Shown one piece after another: positions 32,128-44,001 of a DNA stretch of 64,000 bases. Position numbers and translations under genes: made by a program. The stretch's first letter is position 1; every line of letters starts with the position of its first letter. Source of the DNA: Akanthomyces muscarius (taxonomy: Eukaryota; Ascomycota; Sordariomycetes; Hypocreales; Cordycipitaceae); assembly GCF_028009165.1 (NCBI RefSeq), contig NC_079246.1, forward strand, positions 3,162,001-3,226,000, read 5' to 3'. The notes below the pieces were generated by a model, which was given only the letters and a program-made list of their open reading frames with translations, did not search any database and was not told the DNA's origin.

Positions 32128-32511
32128 ATGGCCGATTTCGACGACAGAGTCAAGGCGTTCCTAGAGCAGCACCCGCAGGTCCGCGTCGGCAGCGAGGCAT
32201 GGAATGCGGCCAACAAGGACATTGACCTCGGCGATACCTTTACCGCCATCAGCAAGCCGCTTCCCAACATGGTGGTTCTCCAGACAGTCGACGCTGCGAC
32301 TGACAAGGCCCTCGTCGTGGCCGCGTTTGTTAATGACGAAAAGGCAGAGGCGCACTTCCGCGAAGTGGTAGGAGGGTTGCCCGGGCAGTCGAGCAAGTGC
32401 ACTTGCCCCGAAGGCAACTGTGATGCCTGGCGGCTGAGGTGTTATGTATGCGCGTTTGCCAACGAAACGGCCTGTTCTTGGGATCGGAAAAGCTGTGAGG
32501 AAGGCGAGTAA
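32128..32511 (+). CDS. Small cysteine-rich protein without signal peptide, paralog of the divergent secreted protein
   Basis: 127 residues from the first ATG (MADFDDRVKAFLEQHPQ); the frame is open upstream to 31963 but contains no earlier ATG. Residues 9-80 align with the prodomain of the neighbour: FLEQHPQVRVGSEAWNAA, DTFTAISKPLPNMVVLQ, VNDEKAEAHF. The tail has seven cysteines (C91, 93, 98, 105, 108, 116, 123), with the last five spaced C-x6-C-x2-C-x7-C-x6-C, close to C-x5-C-x2-C-x6-C-x5-C in the paralog. No hydrophobic leader or anchor is visible, so the product should stay inside the cell unless exported unconventionally. Function unknown. Confidence 0.75.
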   Translation: MADFDDRVKAFLEQHPQVRVGSEAWNAANKDIDLGDTFTAISKPLPNMVVLQTVDAATDKALVVAAFVNDEKAEAHFREVVGGLPGQSSKCTCPEGNCDAWRLRCYVCAFANETACSWDRKSCEEGE

Positions 32512-32831
32512 TTTGTCGAGAGGGCTCATGCTCAGCGGTTTCACGGAATGCGCTGACTGCCTTTGACGCTACGCCTGCTCATTATTGATCAAATGCTCCT
32601 TTTAATAGCTTCTAAACATGTTTATAGTGTACTTTCTTTCATAAATTCTCAATAGATTCATCGTGCATAATTTGCGCTATAGGCGGTGATGGACTTCACG
32701 GTACCCCGCACATGCAAACGAAGCCGAAGCCTTGCGCCAACAGCAGCCTTGAATCATTATCATCTCCTTGCCTTCTATCCATTTCCATCAAATATCAAGC
32801 GTGCTCAGTGTCGTACGCGCTCACAGACGTC
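32512..32831 (+). other. Short intergenic promoter
   Basis: 320 bp between two + genes. An AT-rich segment at 32580-32680 probably ends the upstream transcript. Nothing else is seen. Confidence 0.5.
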
Positions 32832-33458
32832 ATGGCAACGGCAATCCACGCCAACCCCGCGCAGCTCCCCCTTGGCCAGCAGCTCGCGCAGCTCCGCGCC
32901 ATCCTCTGCACAAACAAGACGCTCGTCACGGTTCTCGAGCGCGTCGCCACCCTCGGCATGCCAAACTGGTATCTCGCTGCCGGCGCCGTCTCGCAGACGG
33001 TCTGGAACCACATGTCGGGCCTGGCACCGGACACGGGCATCTCCGACTACGACGTCGTCTACCACGACGACCGCGACCTCTCGTGGGACGCGGAAGACGC
33101 GTACATCCAAAAGGCCAAGGCGCTCTTTTCGGACATGCCGCACGTCGAGGTTGAGATTCGCAACCAGGCGCGCGTGCATCTGTGGTTCGAGAGCAAGTAC
33201 GGAGGCAAGTGCGCGCCGCACGCGAGCGTCGAGGCGGGCATCGACTCGTGGATCTCGACTAGTGCCATGATTGGGATACGTCTGGACGGAGATGAGCATG
33301 CGTGGTCGGTATATGCTCCAAGAGGCTTGTCAGACTACTTCAACATGGTTGCGAGACCGAATGCTGCGCTTGGGTCAAAGGAACATTACGACAAAAAGGC
33401 AGCGAGATGGAAGGGTATATGGGACAAGCTCACAGTTGAGCCCTGGCCAACAGACTGA
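32832..33458 (+). CDS. Nucleotidyltransferase-family protein (NTP_transf_6 / COG3575)
   Basis: Single exon, 208 residues from the ATG at 32832 (MATAIHANPAQLPLGQQ). The order of motifs matches the bacterial and fungal nucleotidyltransferase_6 family: MPNWYLAAGAVSQTVWNHM, then the acidic metal-binding segment ISDYDVVYHDDRDLSWDAED, VEVEIRNQARVHLWFESKYG, and the late SVYAPRGLSDYFNMVARPN. The DYD pair is the expected catalytic-site acidic motif. Members are predicted to transfer a nucleotide, but no substrate is established that I can name with certainty. No targeting signal is seen; probably cytosolic. Its upstream neighbour is on the same strand but functionally unrelated as far as can be seen. 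Confidence 0.85.
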   Translation: MATAIHANPAQLPLGQQLAQLRAILCTNKTLVTVLERVATLGMPNWYLAAGAVSQTVWNHMSGLAPDTGISDYDVVYHDDRDLSWDAEDAYIQKAKALFSDMPHVEVEIRNQARVHLWFESKYGGKCAPHASVEAGIDSWISTSAMIGIRLDGDEHAWSVYAPRGLSDYFNMVARPNAALGSKEHYDKKAARWKGIWDKLTVEPWPTD

Positions 33459-36400
33459 GAATATGGGGAACTTGATGTAATGATTCGAATTATACATGTA
33501 GCGTACTTGGCTGTCGGGTTGCTCGCCGGCTGCATTTCTTGTCCACAGATGGCAGATCTGCTGGGTCCATCCAGGATTATGTAGCTATTAAGACAGAGTA
33601 TCGCGTGCCTCATTCTCGTGAAAGGGTAGTCCAACTAGATGAATCAAACCAGTGCCATCACTTTCTGTATTCGAGCCGCCTCTGTACTCTTTCGAAAGAC
33701 TTGAGTAAGAGCTATTGCCCACTCAGCGATAGTGCATAGAAGTACAACACCTCCATAATTCCGCAATTTTTGTGTATCTTGTATTCCGGATATCGAAAAC
33801 GAATCTTTCATAGTACATCCATTCTCGGGCCCAGAACCGTGGCTCCATGTTCATCGTGCCGCCGAAACAACGGGATCTCGAGCATGACGTGGACGGAGCT
33901 CCGGCTGGCTTACGGACTCACATGCTTTTGCTCCGAATTCCAGTCGTCAAGAAGGCGTCATAGGACGAGCGTTGCGTTTGCAACATTGTTCCTTACAATT
34001 CTTTCCTCCATGCGGTGTTGGGACAGTTGTGGCAAGGCCAAGTCCTGGAAGCGTGCCCCAAGACATGTTCGGCCGCTAAGCAAGCCAACCCAACTACCGT
34101 TCATCAGACTCTGCTGTGGGCATCACCAGGCATGCAAGATCGCCATCAGTAACATGGCAGGTCTTGTTCCGATATTTTTCCTTCCATAACCCAAAGCATA
34201 TCTTCTGCATTTGCAAGGACGGCCGAGAACAGCTCGTCAACAGTTGGCTCTGCGGTAGCCTGAGCGTGTTGGACTCTGTGCCTCGCAATGGATGCTGGCG
34301 AAGAAAGACTTTCGCTTGACTACCTGGCAAGAGCTGAATTCCATCTTACTCGCCAGTCCAACAGCTCGTCCACATGTCAGAGTTCAACCAAGGCGGCAAA
34401 TGGTCACACAATTATTCGATCTGCCGTTCCGTTGCGGTTCGGGACACTAGGTTCATGAGCAGCGCAGACTCGTGACGTTGAACCAACATCCACCACGGCA
34501 GCCGTCTTGAGAATTTCTCAGCCCTTTACTTGCCAACTTACTTTCTTCCTTTGCCTAGATATGCGGCACAGTTCGTACAAAGTTTACCGAAACTCTATTG
34601 CTGCTTCCGGCGATGCGATATAGTGTGGGGCCGATCGAACGCCGCCGGAAATACGGGACCGCCGGACGACTTTATTCGGGGCCGGAGTCTGGACGATGCT
34701 TCATTTGGATTTGTCGTCCATAGGGTTAGAGTTTTACAAGTTTGGCACTGAATAGGGTTAGACACGGGTAGGCTAGGTGTATGGCGGCACACGGCAAGAT
34801 CTCGCCTACCCCGTCCAACGTAGCAGCATTCCAGCTACTTGAGACTACGGTAGACTACAATGCAAAGAGTTCAAGGTTTTCAAAAGCTGGCGACGATTTC
34901 CATCGCTCTTTACGAGGCTTTGTTGGAAACTCAGATAGGCCGTATCCAGACTAATACCGTTGAACTCGCCAACAGCGCGCAGTCACGGCTCGCAGGCCGA
35001 CTAACAAACTATTGTGGCATTCACCATTCCATGTCGTCGTACCCTATACCTCAAAATCGTCACAAAGACTTGAGATCATCGACTCGTGACGCCATGAGCT
35101 CATCACTGCGAACCCTCAGCAGCCCTGACGCACAACTGAGGTCGAGATTGCCGATGCACAGACAACGGCCGACCCACGTCCCAGCTGACTATCCAAAATA
35201 ACAATAGAGAGTTTCCAAGCATTCTAGTCATTCTCATCGTACGACGGAAAATGCGCGGTGATTGCACAGACATGTACAGAGATGCCTTACGATAGAGTTT
35301 GCTAGAGAGGTGGATCCCATGCCGCCGTGGGGAAACGTAGAGCCTTGTGCGACAGTTTACGGAATTATTTAAAAAAAAATTCAACAAAAATGCAACGTGT
35401 CTAGCCCAGAGGATTGAGTCTCGCGGCTGAGCAATGAAGCAAGACGGCACGGCGACGAATATCGGGGGCGCTAGCAACATCAAGGCTGAATCCTTTATGC
35501 GCCTTGATTGCTTGAGCGCAGCAACGTTCTGGAATTGCCGTCTGGCTCACGAGACCGCAGAGCCGTGTAAGTCATGGCAGTGGCCCCCATGTTTGCCAGC
35601 ACTGGCCCTACCACGGATGAGACACTACGATCCTTTACATTAGTGAGGAAGCCAATACGCAGAAAGATACCGAGTCCGGCAATTGTAGCGCTCTGGCAAG
35701 CTTGCCATCACATCGTCCTTGGCGACTCGGCGTCGCCCATTAGTAAATCGATGGAAAAAGACATTGAGACACAGTGACCCTAGTTGCATGAATAGATCCA
35801 GAGTTGGGCCCAGATAATCCCGGCCATGGTAGCATCACGACAGGCTCCGCGCAAGATGGCGGACTCGCTGCTGTTACCTGCACAGTTACACTGCGAATGT
35901 CTCCATGTCGCCCGGGCCTGACGCTGTCCCACTGGCAGCGCGACGCAAATGCCCAGTTGGGCCCGGATCTGGCACCCAACGCAGACTCCGAGTCCTCAGG
36001 CGCAGGACATGTCTGTAAGCCGGGCAGCGTCGTGCTACTTGGCATGACCTGATGTGGCAGCGGGCAGCGGCATCGAATCCAACGCCGCGCACCCTGTGGC
36101 ACAGGCCCTTCCCCGCCTCGTCCCCCGCCACCCAGCATACAAGGACACGCTCGTGCCGTTTGCCTGTCGACGTGGCAATCACACGGCCAGCGGAAATGGA
36201 CCGGGCAGGGGAGGATCTTGCATTGCCGCTCTGGTGGCGAGATGGCAGGAGCTTGAGAGGTCAGGTGTGCCGTGGGACGTGTGTGCCGGCTCAGCGCCTG
36301 GTTTGTACGAGGCGTAGTCTATTGTCATGTCTAGAACTTTTTGATTAAGTACGAAGAAGATACGACTCGTTGCAGCACCAGACTACCGGCAGTACGATTC

Positions 36401-39400
36401 CAGAAGTATGATGGCGCAGGGCTAGGGGAGCAGAGGCTTTGATGGATGTGCGCTGTTGCCACTCACGCCACTCAACGCCAGGACAAAACTCATAGTAGCA
36501 GCATATTATCATCTTGTCATCTCGTCTCCAAAAGCAAGGCGACATCACGCGCATAAGGGCTGCAGTTTGCAGCAAACAAGATGCCGTCGTTGCTTTCTTC
36601 TTATTAATGCGGCTACTGGCGGTGAATGGGAATCGATAGAGGTAACCTCACCGCCAGATAACGTGCATATATCACAAAAGGAATATATGGCTCGCTGCAG
36701 CAGTGCAGGCTGGGGAGGGCACAGAAGAAAGAGTATCCCGACGGTGCGGCCAGGGCGTAATCCAGAAAAGAAATGCTTCTACGGATAGCATACCCTCAGA
36801 GAAAGACATGCCAAAGAAGCAACGCAGAAGGCGAAAGTGCATATTCAATAAAGGACGATCCCATCACAGGTGATGTTGCTTATTTCTTCATGCATGCTAG
36901 AGTACTCGCATACGCCATTGGCAGTATTACACCGTGTTTGCTTTTCCAGACAACACCGACGCCACATTCAACGGCGAGCGCTTTTGTGCTACACTTGTTT
37001 TTGCTTTTGGTAATTGCTAATTGCCGGCGCACCTCCCTGCCTGCCATGTGCGTCGAGCATGCCAGAGGCACAGCCCAAAAGAAAATATGATGTGGAGTGC
37101 TGCCAGAGGATGGGGCTGCACTGACGAAGAAGCACACGGCAATCCTACGGTGACTTGCATCTGTCCACAATTGTTACTCAAAGCGGTCTTTCTCGGCTGG
37201 CATCCCAGCATCGTCGGGCAAGACACGGCTCCATTCATGTCTCTACCTGGACCACACAGACCCTGAAGTTGCCTTTTTATCTCGGAGATCTGGCGGTGAG
37301 TACAAGACACTGCTTGGGACTCGACGGTCCGTGTAAGTCAACAACGGTGCGAGTGATGGATGCATCTGCAGCCTTGAAGGTCCCATCAACGACTGAGACA
37401 TCCATCTTAGAAACTGGGCAATCCTGGCATCAATACCTGTAAGCGGCCGCGACATTTACGCCGCATGTCCCGCGACTGCGCGTGACTTACAGTCTGACGT
37501 AGATGTGTGATGCAAATGTGATGAGGGCCCGTTTGCTGATACCGCATTCACTGGATCGGGCAAAGGCCGCGCTGGCATCCGGTTGCCGAAGCTTACGGCG
37601 TCTCGGCTCCTCGAAATCGAGCTTGTTCGGGCCCAAGGAGGGTTGCGACGTGTCACCCTTGGGGGGGTCACGCTGCCACTTTGCTTCAGCTCGGGGAAGA
37701 GGGCAGGCGAGTCGCAGCCAGTGTGACGGCGTAGAGTTTTCTCGCTTCGCTCCAGCCGTGAGCCTGGCCATTTCCAACCCACGCACCACGCAACCACGGC
37801 ACGCGCAACTTGGCCGTGCTTGGGGTGTCAGCTCCTACACACCAAGGTCCCGGATATTCCAGTAGCACAAACTCAAAAGACTGCCACCCTTTGTCAGTGG
37901 CAGCCAGCGAAAAGCCACGGAAAGCCTCGCCTGGAGAAGGCGCAAAAGCCACGGCAAGAATCCGCCGCATGCCACCCCACGTTATTCCATTTTCATGTAT
38001 TCCCCTGTGCCGCTAGCGTCACGTTGGACGCCTTCTCTTGTCTCGTCGCTCGCGAGGCTGGATATCCCAACCACCAACCATGCAAGCCAGGATCAGCAGC
38101 GCCAATCAACGCCCAGCGTCCTCACACCCACCTGTCATGGAGTGGCACGAGTAGGTAATCCAAATCGGACAGATGCCCAGCTCATCTCGAGGTCTAGCCA
38201 TGGTCTGGGCTCATGGCGTCCCCTCTCGCCTCACTCTCTGCATGGCAAGGCTGGGCAAAGATGCGTCGGCTGGGGAAAGTTGCTATCACTGCCTATCAGA
38301 AGCATGAGCTGCCCAATCCCAGTGAGACGCAGACAAGCCTGCAGTAGTTGCATTTACACTGCAGGACACTAGACACGAAACGGTGATAGCTCCACATCAA
38401 GTTGAAGTCACAGGCGAGGGAGCGAGCTTCTCCACCAACCCTGCCGTCGTTGAGCCAGTTTCCAGTCGTCATCTATTTGCTTTCAGCCGTCTGGCTTATT
38501 ATGCAGCCACAGAAGCGGCTGCAATGTCAAAGGGAAGGATGTAGAAGCAAGCATGAGGTAATCCAGGCGGTATGCCAAGTCGCCAGCGCTCAGGACGCTC
38601 AAGGGTCTGCCTGTCCACGCAGCACGTTACCAATTTATTAATTAAAAAGGCACGAGGCCTGCAGGCTGGCATGGCAAGGAGCGGCGTAATGTGTACGGAG
38701 TAGATCGCCATACGCTTACGGAGGCACGGACGGGCCGGTGAGAGTGCAAAGAGAGAGCGGCGGTGCACGTCCCCCAAGGAATCTCGGCACTACGGCTATT
38801 GGAAGCTGCTGATGGGCGATTATGGGGCAGCAGGTCGAGGAACAACAGCGATGGGCACTATGCGCAAATAGTCACAGCCTCCCGCAGCCAATGGTCCGGC
38901 GGTCACAAACCAATCATCTCTGGCGGCAACGCCGGCGGCGCAGGACCAGCGGCGTATCGTATGGCCTGTGCGTAGCTGACCCTGGACCGTCCACTCAGAC
39001 AATGAGTTGACTTGAATGACTTGTGGTCTGTGTGCAGAGAACTATGACGCCTCACTGTAACAGTAGATTTGGAGATGGGCGGGCTGGCTGCAAAGTCTAG
39101 CGCCGCCGAGGGCGTCCAACAGACAGGAATGCTCCCTTTGATATGCTTCGATTGAGGACCAAACGAGGTTGAGTGCAGACGGCTGCCTACAGTGACACGA
39201 TGTTACCGAGCACTAGGCAGCTACAATAAGCGACCATAGCAAAGTACAGTCGACAATGATAACAGGCTACAGCTGACAGTGTATTCACAAGTGGCATTCT
39301 TGCAATAGTCAATATATTGGCAGCACGCGGGCCTCGGGATCGCGCCCCCTTCAGACTATCCGTACATATCATGATCGCGATGGTGGTGAGGACACATTAT

Positions 39401-41201
39401 CCAGACGCAAAGAGCTAGTGCCAAAGACCCGTCGAATCAGCAATGGTATTTTACTAGCTCACGGCAAGGACAAGGGAAACCGAGTAGCCAAGATCTTCGA
39501 GGCCCACAGCGATGCCGAAAAAAAACCTCGTCTGGACCCTCTCGGCTGCCTCGGGGGCGCTGTTGACTCTGCAAGGTGACTGAACTGATAAGGAAAAGAA
39601 GCATACGAGAAGCATGTACCTTTGCTAGTGTTTTCCACCGCTTGGTACATGGCACCCGCCTAGAAAGACAGTGTGGTGATCCACCAGAAGAAGCAGGCCA
39701 CGTCCATTCTTTCATTTCCCATCCGCATCGTGAACGGGGTGGGGGGAACGGGGCAAGAAGGCCAAGGCAAATTTCTACTGGTCTACGCCATTGCTGACTT
39801 GCCGTCGAAGGAGAGGATGAGCGCCACCGGGGCGAGAAGATGGGCTGCGTGACTTGCCGCTAGCAATGGCCCAAGCTTCCATCACAAGAACAAAAAGTCT
39901 GCAAGGACAGGGGGCGAGAGAGGAAGAAGAGCAGAAGGAAGGGCGAGCTCCACTCGCATCTTTCGGCCTGGATAAGTCCCATCAAGAAATTATCGTCCAC
40001 GCTAGACTGCGAACGGCTAACGTTGAGGAAAAGACGCCGCAACGCTACTCGCTGTCGCTGTCGCTTCTTGGACATGCCACCCACCACCCCTGGCAAGTCG
40101 ACAAGGTGGTGTGGTGGGCTGAGAACGAAAACGCAGCCAAGCCAAGCAACTTTGAGCCTAGCGGGCTGCCGGCTGCGCCTTGTTCTAGGTCGGGGATTTT
40201 CTCTCGACGTGGTGTGGTGGTGGTTTCTGCTCAACTTCGGTAGCTCATTAGAATCCGACACTCGTCATTTTAGCTCCGGCGCCATGTGATGCTAGCAGCT
40301 CGGGATGCTGGCGAAGGGGGCCCCATCCTTTTCTATTTGCGACTTGGAGTTGTGGTCGGCTCGCTAGTTTCTGTTAGTCTTTTGGTTCTCGTACCGTGGC
40401 AGCGGTTGAGTGGCAGAGTGGCTTCCGGCGCAAACAACAGCCATGGACGGCGATCCTGCCGGATTAGTCTGGCTAGTCTTGTCAGCTACATTCGTCGTTG
40501 TCTGTCACATCCGTCTAGTGAAGCTGTAAGTCAAAGCCAGAAAGCAAGGGCAGACGGCAGACAACAAGTAGTCACTAGTGCATGAGATTGGTGTAGCTTG
40601 TCAAGTGTTTCCATTGCTAGCTAAAATTGTACCCTTTTCGGGTTCTTTCTGAAAGGCAGCCGTGCCGCCGTCAGCCCATCATGGGCGACCAAACTTCTAT
40701 ATCCCAAGGGTCCGAATACCATCGGCCAGAATACATAGAAAGGTGAAGAAAAAACTAAGCCATTTCCCAGAATGAACGCGTAATTTTGATTCGGGTGGGC
40801 AATGCCGTGTCCTCGAATTCGCGGATTAAAAATATTTTTGTTTTCGTGATAGTGTCCCTAACCGACTTTGCTTTCGTCGGTTGCAAAATCAAACTCCGTG
40901 CTATTCCGTAGCAATTCCCCTGCGCCATAAGCATGCGAAGCGGTCATCAACCGCTCAAATCCGTCCCAGTAAAAAAGTTGAGTTGTATCATCAAGAAAAC
41001 TCCACGCTAGTAAAACGAAAAAGAAAATAGTTGAAAGTGGTGATAGTCGAGTATAGTGAAAGATTGTTGCCTTCAGCAGAACGTTAAGAAATAGTTCGAG
41101 GTTTGTTGGGTCCATCTGACCAGCAGTAACTCAAACAGCTGAAGAGAAGAAAAGGGTTTGGTCGACCCGTGAGAGTCTAAAAGGTCTTTGTACAACAAGG
41201 T
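33459..41201. other. 7.7-kb gene-poor region
   Basis: Both strands were read and no domain, RNA gene or transposon was recognised. Many short ORFs of 60-140 codons occur, several without ATG. TAGGGTTAG occurs twice at about 34723-34731 and 34753-34761. ORFs at 35804-36052 and 36054-36317 are adjacent in different frames, but their translation matches nothing I know. The part next to 41201 should hold the 3' UTR of the kinase gene. Confidence 0.5.
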
Positions 41202-42707
41202 TTAGTAGCCTTGGAATGAAGGAAGAAAGGACACCTGTTGGTGGAATGGAGAAGGGTGCTGCATGACGGGCGCCTGCTGCACAAGCTTGACCACCTCCCA
41301 GAGAGGGAAGAAGGATTTGGGCTGGCAAGGGGGTTGCGAGGGCATTGGGGCGGGCGCCTGCATAGCCATCTGCTGCTGCATGAGAGCTTGCTGCGAGGGG
41401 AGGATGGGGACTTGAATGGGTGTCTGCACAGGGACGGGGCCCTTGTACTGCTGGGGCATGTACTCGTGCGTCTGGTAGACGGCCTGCGACATGATGGCGT
41501 CGTCGGCATCGTATGTCTGCGGCATCATGTCGCCCATGTTCTCCTGCTCCTGCATAAAGTCCTCGTCGAGGTCGTCGACGGTGGACACGCTCGAGGCCAG
41601 GGATCCATCCTCGGAGTAGTCAGAGGCAGGTGAGAGCGCCTCCTCGTAGTCGTAGTCGTCAATCATGACATCCTCGGGCATGAGCTCTTCCATGGGAGCA
41701 GCGGGCTCGGGGCTGGCCGGGGGCACGGTGAAGCTGGAGCACGACATGATGCGGCTGCGAAGCTCGGCCATGGTGATGCGCATCTCGGGGCTGGGGTGGA
41801 AGATGCGTCCGAGGATGTCGTTGAGCTCGTCGGTCAGGGGCAGGATGGTCTTGAGGAAGCCCGGAGAGCGGACATGTGCGCGGTAGGTAGAGTCCTGGAC
41901 AGAGGCCTGCTTCCACGGGTTGCGTCCGCAGGTCAGGTTGACCAGGATGACGCCGAGGCTCCAGACATCGTTGGGAGCGCACATGTAGTAGGGCTTCCGC
42001 GTGGTTGGCTCGAGGCACTCGGGGCTCATGTAAAAGGTGGAACCGCAGCCGTAGTCCTCGGAACGGTCCTCTGCTGTGGCCAGGCCAAAGTCGGCCAGCT
42101 TGACAGTCTCGCCCTGGTCCGTCACCAGGATGTTCTCAGGCTTGAGATCACGGTGGTAGATGCCGAGCTTGTGGCAGTGCTCGACAGCGTCGAGAATCTG
42201 AAGAAAGGCCTGCTTGGCCAGCAGGTCGTTGCCGACGTAGTGCCCGCGCTCGGTAATGTTGAGGAACAGGTCGCCCTCGGGGCAGTACTCGAGAACGACG
42301 TAGATGCAGTCGACGTCGTTCATGATTTTGTGAATGGACACGACGTTGGAATGCGCCGACGCCTTGTAGTGCAGGTTGATCTCGCGTTGTTGATAGGCCA
42401 CTTGGCGGCGCTCCAGAGGCGTGCCGTCGGCGTTGTACTTGCTCAGACACTTGACGGCATAGCGGATGCCCGTCTTGATGTCAATGGCCGAGTAGACTAC
42501 ACCGTAGGCGCCAGTGCCGAGGATGTCAGTAAGCTGCAGCTTGCCTTCCAGCAGACGTCCTAGTCTCTGCTCCGGGGCCAGAGGCACGCATCGCACAGGT
42601 TGAAAGTGGCGAGCGTATTGTGGCTGCTGTTGCGGTTGGAACTGGTACTTGTCGTATGTTGGCGAAGCAGGTGGTGTTGGGTATCCAAAGGGAACATGGC
42701 TCTGCAT
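41202..42707 (-). CDS. Ran1/Pat1-like serine/threonine protein kinase
   Basis: Single exon, 501 residues. The kinase domain is complete: glycine loop GTGAYG at 64-69, VAIK-type lysine K86 (YAVKCLSKY), catalytic loop HRDLKPEN from 185, DFG at 206-208 (KLADFGLAT), and SPE at 228-230. The activation loop and the APNDVWSLGVILVNLTCGRNPWKQA segment fit the Ran1/Pat1, Sks1/Vhs1 group, whose fission-yeast member restrains meiosis and mating in response to nutrients. The C-terminal 170 residues are acidic, then Gln/Met/Pro-rich (QQALMQQQMAMQAPAP), probably disordered. Its role in growth-to-development decisions is inferred from relatives. The upstream region of more than 10 kb without a recognised gene is unusual. 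Confidence 0.88.
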   Translation of the reverse strand: MQSHVPFGYPTPPASPTYDKYQFQPQQQPQYARHFQPVRCVPLAPEQRLGRLLEGKLQLTDILGTGAYGVVYSAIDIKTGIRYAVKCLSKYNADGTPLERRQVAYQQREINLHYKASAHSNVVSIHKIMNDVDCIYVVLEYCPEGDLFLNITERGHYVGNDLLAKQAFLQILDAVEHCHKLGIYHRDLKPENILVTDQGETVKLADFGLATAEDRSEDYGCGSTFYMSPECLEPTTRKPYYMCAPNDVWSLGVILVNLTCGRNPWKQASVQDSTYRAHVRSPGFLKTILPLTDELNDILGRIFHPSPEMRITMAELRSRIMSCSSFTVPPASPEPAAPMEELMPEDVMIDDYDYEEALSPASDYSEDGSLASSVSTVDDLDEDFMQEQENMGDMMPQTYDADDAIMSQAVYQTHEYMPQQYKGPVPVQTPIQVPILPSQQALMQQQMAMQAPAPMPSQPPCQPKSFFPLWEVVKLVQQAPVMQHPSPFHQQVSFLPSFQGY

Positions 42708-43989
42708 AGTAGACTGAGATGGTGGCTCCGGGCCGTTGCGAAGAGCGAGTTCGGTATAAGTTGAGGTGGTGCGGTTAGGTTGGCGTTGTAATTAAAAGAA
42801 GATATCCATTCAAGTTTCTGTCCGTTGAACAAGGAAGAGTAGGTTGAAAAAGTGCGACTGGTGTAGCACAAAGTGTCGTTGATGGGCTCCTGGGTGCGTA
42901 TAAGTTGAAATGTCGAGGGCCGAACAAACGGGTCGAACAATAGGTCCTGAGGGCAGACGTTTTAAACGGTCAAACCACACCGGGAGAAGAAGCAGAAATG
43001 TAGTATTAAAAGAGACTACAGGTCAACGAAGCGTAGATCTTGGTTGAGGTGAGGAGTTTTTTTGGACTGAAGGAATGTCGTGAAGAAGGGTTTCGAATGT
43101 ATGTACAACGGAGTTTGATATCGAGGCTGGCTCTTCGGCCGAAGCGGGCATGTCGAGGTAGATATTCAAAAAGTCCAAGGCCAACTAACCAGCCAGACAG
43201 ACCCAGGCCAAAGACAGACAGGACCCATGGCCACCCAAGGACCACAACGACAATCCACACCCTCCAACGCCGCCCCCCGACTAGCACCAGTCCGGGCCCG
43301 CTCAAGGACAAGACAAGACAAGACGAGGCGGGTCAGTGTACGTACCAGCCTGGTCCCACTCGAGAAACCCTCTCGCCAACCTTTTAGCGTCTTTGCCGTG
43401 TCTGGGACGGACGGGCTTGCGTGGAACACCGCACTAACATGCCGGCCCACCCAACCTCATCAGACCCTGGCCGCGGTGGGAAGATTAATGCATGGAGAGT
43501 GGGCTGGGGAGGGGGGGGAGGCTTGTCTTGACCGGACAAGTGGCGCTAATGCAACAACTATTCTTAAAACTGTGTGCCACCAACTCCATAAGGTTTGACT
43601 GTCCACTGCCCACTGCCACACTGCCCAGAGGCCCGCCGCCTCTCTGTCACACACACTTGACAAGTCTCTCTTGAGTCTGTGATGGGTGGTGGGTCACAGA
43701 ACGAAAAAAAAGTCGAAGCCCAGTCGACCCAGGTCTTCGAGGTTTTGGCGCTGGGCGTTCTTGGAGGGTGGTCCTGATGGTGGTGCCCTTGCTAGCGGCC
43801 AGCAGCCAGGGATCGTGGCGCAATCAACAAATACTGGTATACGAAAGAACCAGGCGGTTGCGTGGGCTGGTGGTCTGACGCATCATTGCCAGAAAAGGTG
43901 GTTCTGCATCTGTGTCATGATCAGCGTCCGCCTGCTGCTGTTGTTGCTTGCCTTCATGCCTTTCTCCCTTGGGGCCCAGAGAAGCCTTG

Positions 43990-44001
43990 CCCCCCCCCCC
44001 C
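43990..44001. repeat. Homopolymer C12
   Basis: Twelve consecutive C residues within the gene-poor region. Confidence 0.85.

Noticed and set aside
35804..36317. Two adjacent ORFs in shifted frames that might form one broken gene
   Set aside because: The joined translation shows no recognisable domain, so a pseudogene call would be guesswork.
40858..41115. 85-codon minus-strand ORF with a hydrophobic stretch, 87 bp downstream of the Ran1-like kinase
   Set aside because: It lies where the kinase 3' UTR is expected, has no known relatives that I recognise, and is too short to support.
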